Part shown: positions 63,245-64,000 of the stretch, piece by piece
Layout of the letters: each line of letters starts with the position of its first letter
Numbering within the stretch: position 1 is the first letter of the stretch
Source of the DNA: Macrostomum hystrix
Lineage: Eukaryota; Platyhelminthes; Macrostomidae
Assembly (NCBI GenBank): GCA_950097015.1
Contig: CATNEN010000001.1
Coordinates: forward strand, 15,431,001-15,495,000
DNA: 64,000 nt
Direction of reading: 5' to 3'
Position numbers and translations under genes: made by a program
The notes under the pieces: model-generated
Told to the model about the DNA's origin: nothing
The model's database searches: none
What the model saw: only the letters and a program-made list of their open reading frames with translations

Positions 63245-64000
63245 TCTACGGCCGGCCTGCGGTCAGACCGCAGCTCCTACACGGCACCGCGTCTTCGTCG
63301 CGGAGGGGAGCTTCTCCAGCCGGGAGAAGTCGAAGAGTGCCGTACCTCGGACACCATGTCCGCACGAGCGAATTTCAGGGAGGATATCATTCTCCAAGGT
63401 CAGGGCGCCCGTTTTTTGTCTTGGGGAGGTAGTACCACGGCCCGCTACCTCCCGGCCCTGCTCCTCCTGGGGGCCGGCGACATCGAGACCAACCCGGGGC
63501 CGACCCCAATCTGCGGCCGACCGGAGTGCGGTAAGCACCTGCGCGGTCGAGCCCTGAAGTGCCAGCAGTGCTCGCAGAGCTTCCATCTCAAGTGGGACAG
63601 CTCGGGCCTCAGCCGCTGGGCGCTCGCACCGGCGGGACACAATGCCTGTGTGGTATGAGTCAGACCAGGCCTACGGGCTAAGGTCTGCGATGCCTCACAC
63701 CTGCAGTCGTTTTTTGAGCAGGTTTGGCAGGAAGGAGACCTGTGCCTCCGGGTGAAGGAATCCTCTCCACGTTGTCCCGTCAGCTGACCCATGGGTACAC
63801 GTCCCGCGAGTGCTCAAGGCTGACCCTAGGGCAGCCGGACAGAATGGGCAACAGCGCTGGACGACCCATCCAGGGCCTCCGGCCTAACTGGGTACCTCTA
63901 GCCCCGGTTGGAGGGAAAGGTGTCACCCTTTGACCTTAACAGGGTATGCGGCCAGTCCGCAGCGTTCGTGCACATGTGCGTGTTCAGGTACCTCTGGCTA
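63245..64000 (+). mobile_element. LINE 5' part with 2A-like peptide and zinc finger, runs off the window
   Basis: From about 63245 the composition becomes GC-rich. It holds an open frame with a 2A-like motif and Cys/His finger, then (from 63622) about 340 bases matching the first bases of the LINE at 43020-48486 (opposite strand). This suggests both belong to one family, the other copy being 5'-truncated at that point. Alternatively the second family inserted into the first. The window ends before the main ORFs. Confidence 0.7.
63356..63658 (+). CDS. 2A-peptide and zinc-finger ORF of a LINE
   Basis: 100 codons from the ATG at 63356. A hydrophobic stretch (YLPALLLLGAG) leads into GDIETNPGP, which fits the 2A consensus D-x-E-x-N-P-G-P; the bond between Gly48 and Pro49 (63497-63502) would be skipped during translation. 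Directly after it is a zinc-finger-like sequence: CGRPECGKHLRGRALKCQQC, then SQSFHLKW, as in PHD-type fingers found at the start of several LINE proteins. The frame stops at 63656-63658 inside what should be the finger, where sequence shared with the 43020 LINE begins. 2A-like peptides in non-LTR elements are known in several invertebrates. The upstream frame is open to 63119, so the start is a choice. Confidence 0.72.
   Translation: MSARANFREDIILQGQGARFLSWGGSTTARYLPALLLLGAGDIETNPGPTPICGRPECGKHLRGRALKCQQCSQSFHLKWDSSGLSRWALAPAGHNACVV

Overview
This is a repeat-rich, eukaryotic nuclear window from an invertebrate animal. Intergenic DNA is AT-rich and full of tandem repeats, and coding sequence is GC-balanced. 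The window holds almost every major class of metazoan mobile element: Ty3/gypsy including a CsRn1-like element, BEL/Pao, RNase H-bearing LINEs, a 2A-peptide LINE, a tRNA-derived SINE, mariner and piggyBac. The lineage cannot be fixed from the window. A flatworm or other lophotrochozoan is plausible because CsRn1-type elements were first described in flukes, but this is inference.

The backbone is a tandem segmental triplication. Three intronless genes for type II membrane aminopeptidases of family M1 (aminopeptidase N type) lie on the plus strand at 13233-16166, 38231-41173 and 58737-61688. They are about 25.0 kb and 20.5 kb apart. Each lies in a unit with recognisable order: LINE remnant and unique spacer, 17-bp minisatellite, AT-rich satellite-like DNA, a roughly 400-bp block carrying GTGACGCAAT motifs, a conserved promoter-proximal block, the aminopeptidase gene, a conserved 3' flank, a 23-bp minisatellite, and a calmodulin-like pseudogene. 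Unit 3 has lost the last two. A fourth aminopeptidase paralogue survives only as a C-terminal fragment on the minus strand (48771-49112).

The proteins are nearly identical over long stretches but differ sharply around the catalytic cleft. Copy 2 has a textbook GAMEN/HELAH/E site. Copy 1 has AGMEN with intact HELAH. Copy 3 has GATES and HQLTH, so it keeps the zinc ligands but lacks the catalytic glutamate. It is an intact open reading frame that looks like a pseudoenzyme.

Because the units are paralogous, insertions in one can be dated and delimited against empty sites in the others. This gives a gypsy element at 17755-24363 (TSD AATG), solo LTRs at 10215-10549 and 57999-58236, a LINE at 43020-48486 (13-bp TSD, empty site near 24512), a BEL/Pao derivative at 31204-35300 lacking reverse transcriptase and with an inverted gag start, a SINE at 54177-54539 (13-bp TSD), a piggyBac fragment at TTAA (49502-50279), and mariners at 3569-4534 and 55287-57021. 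The right end holds a GPCR pseudogene (62591-63243, minus) and the 5' part of a LINE encoding a 2A-like peptide and a zinc finger. Almost all element genes are broken; only the three aminopeptidases look like functional host genes.
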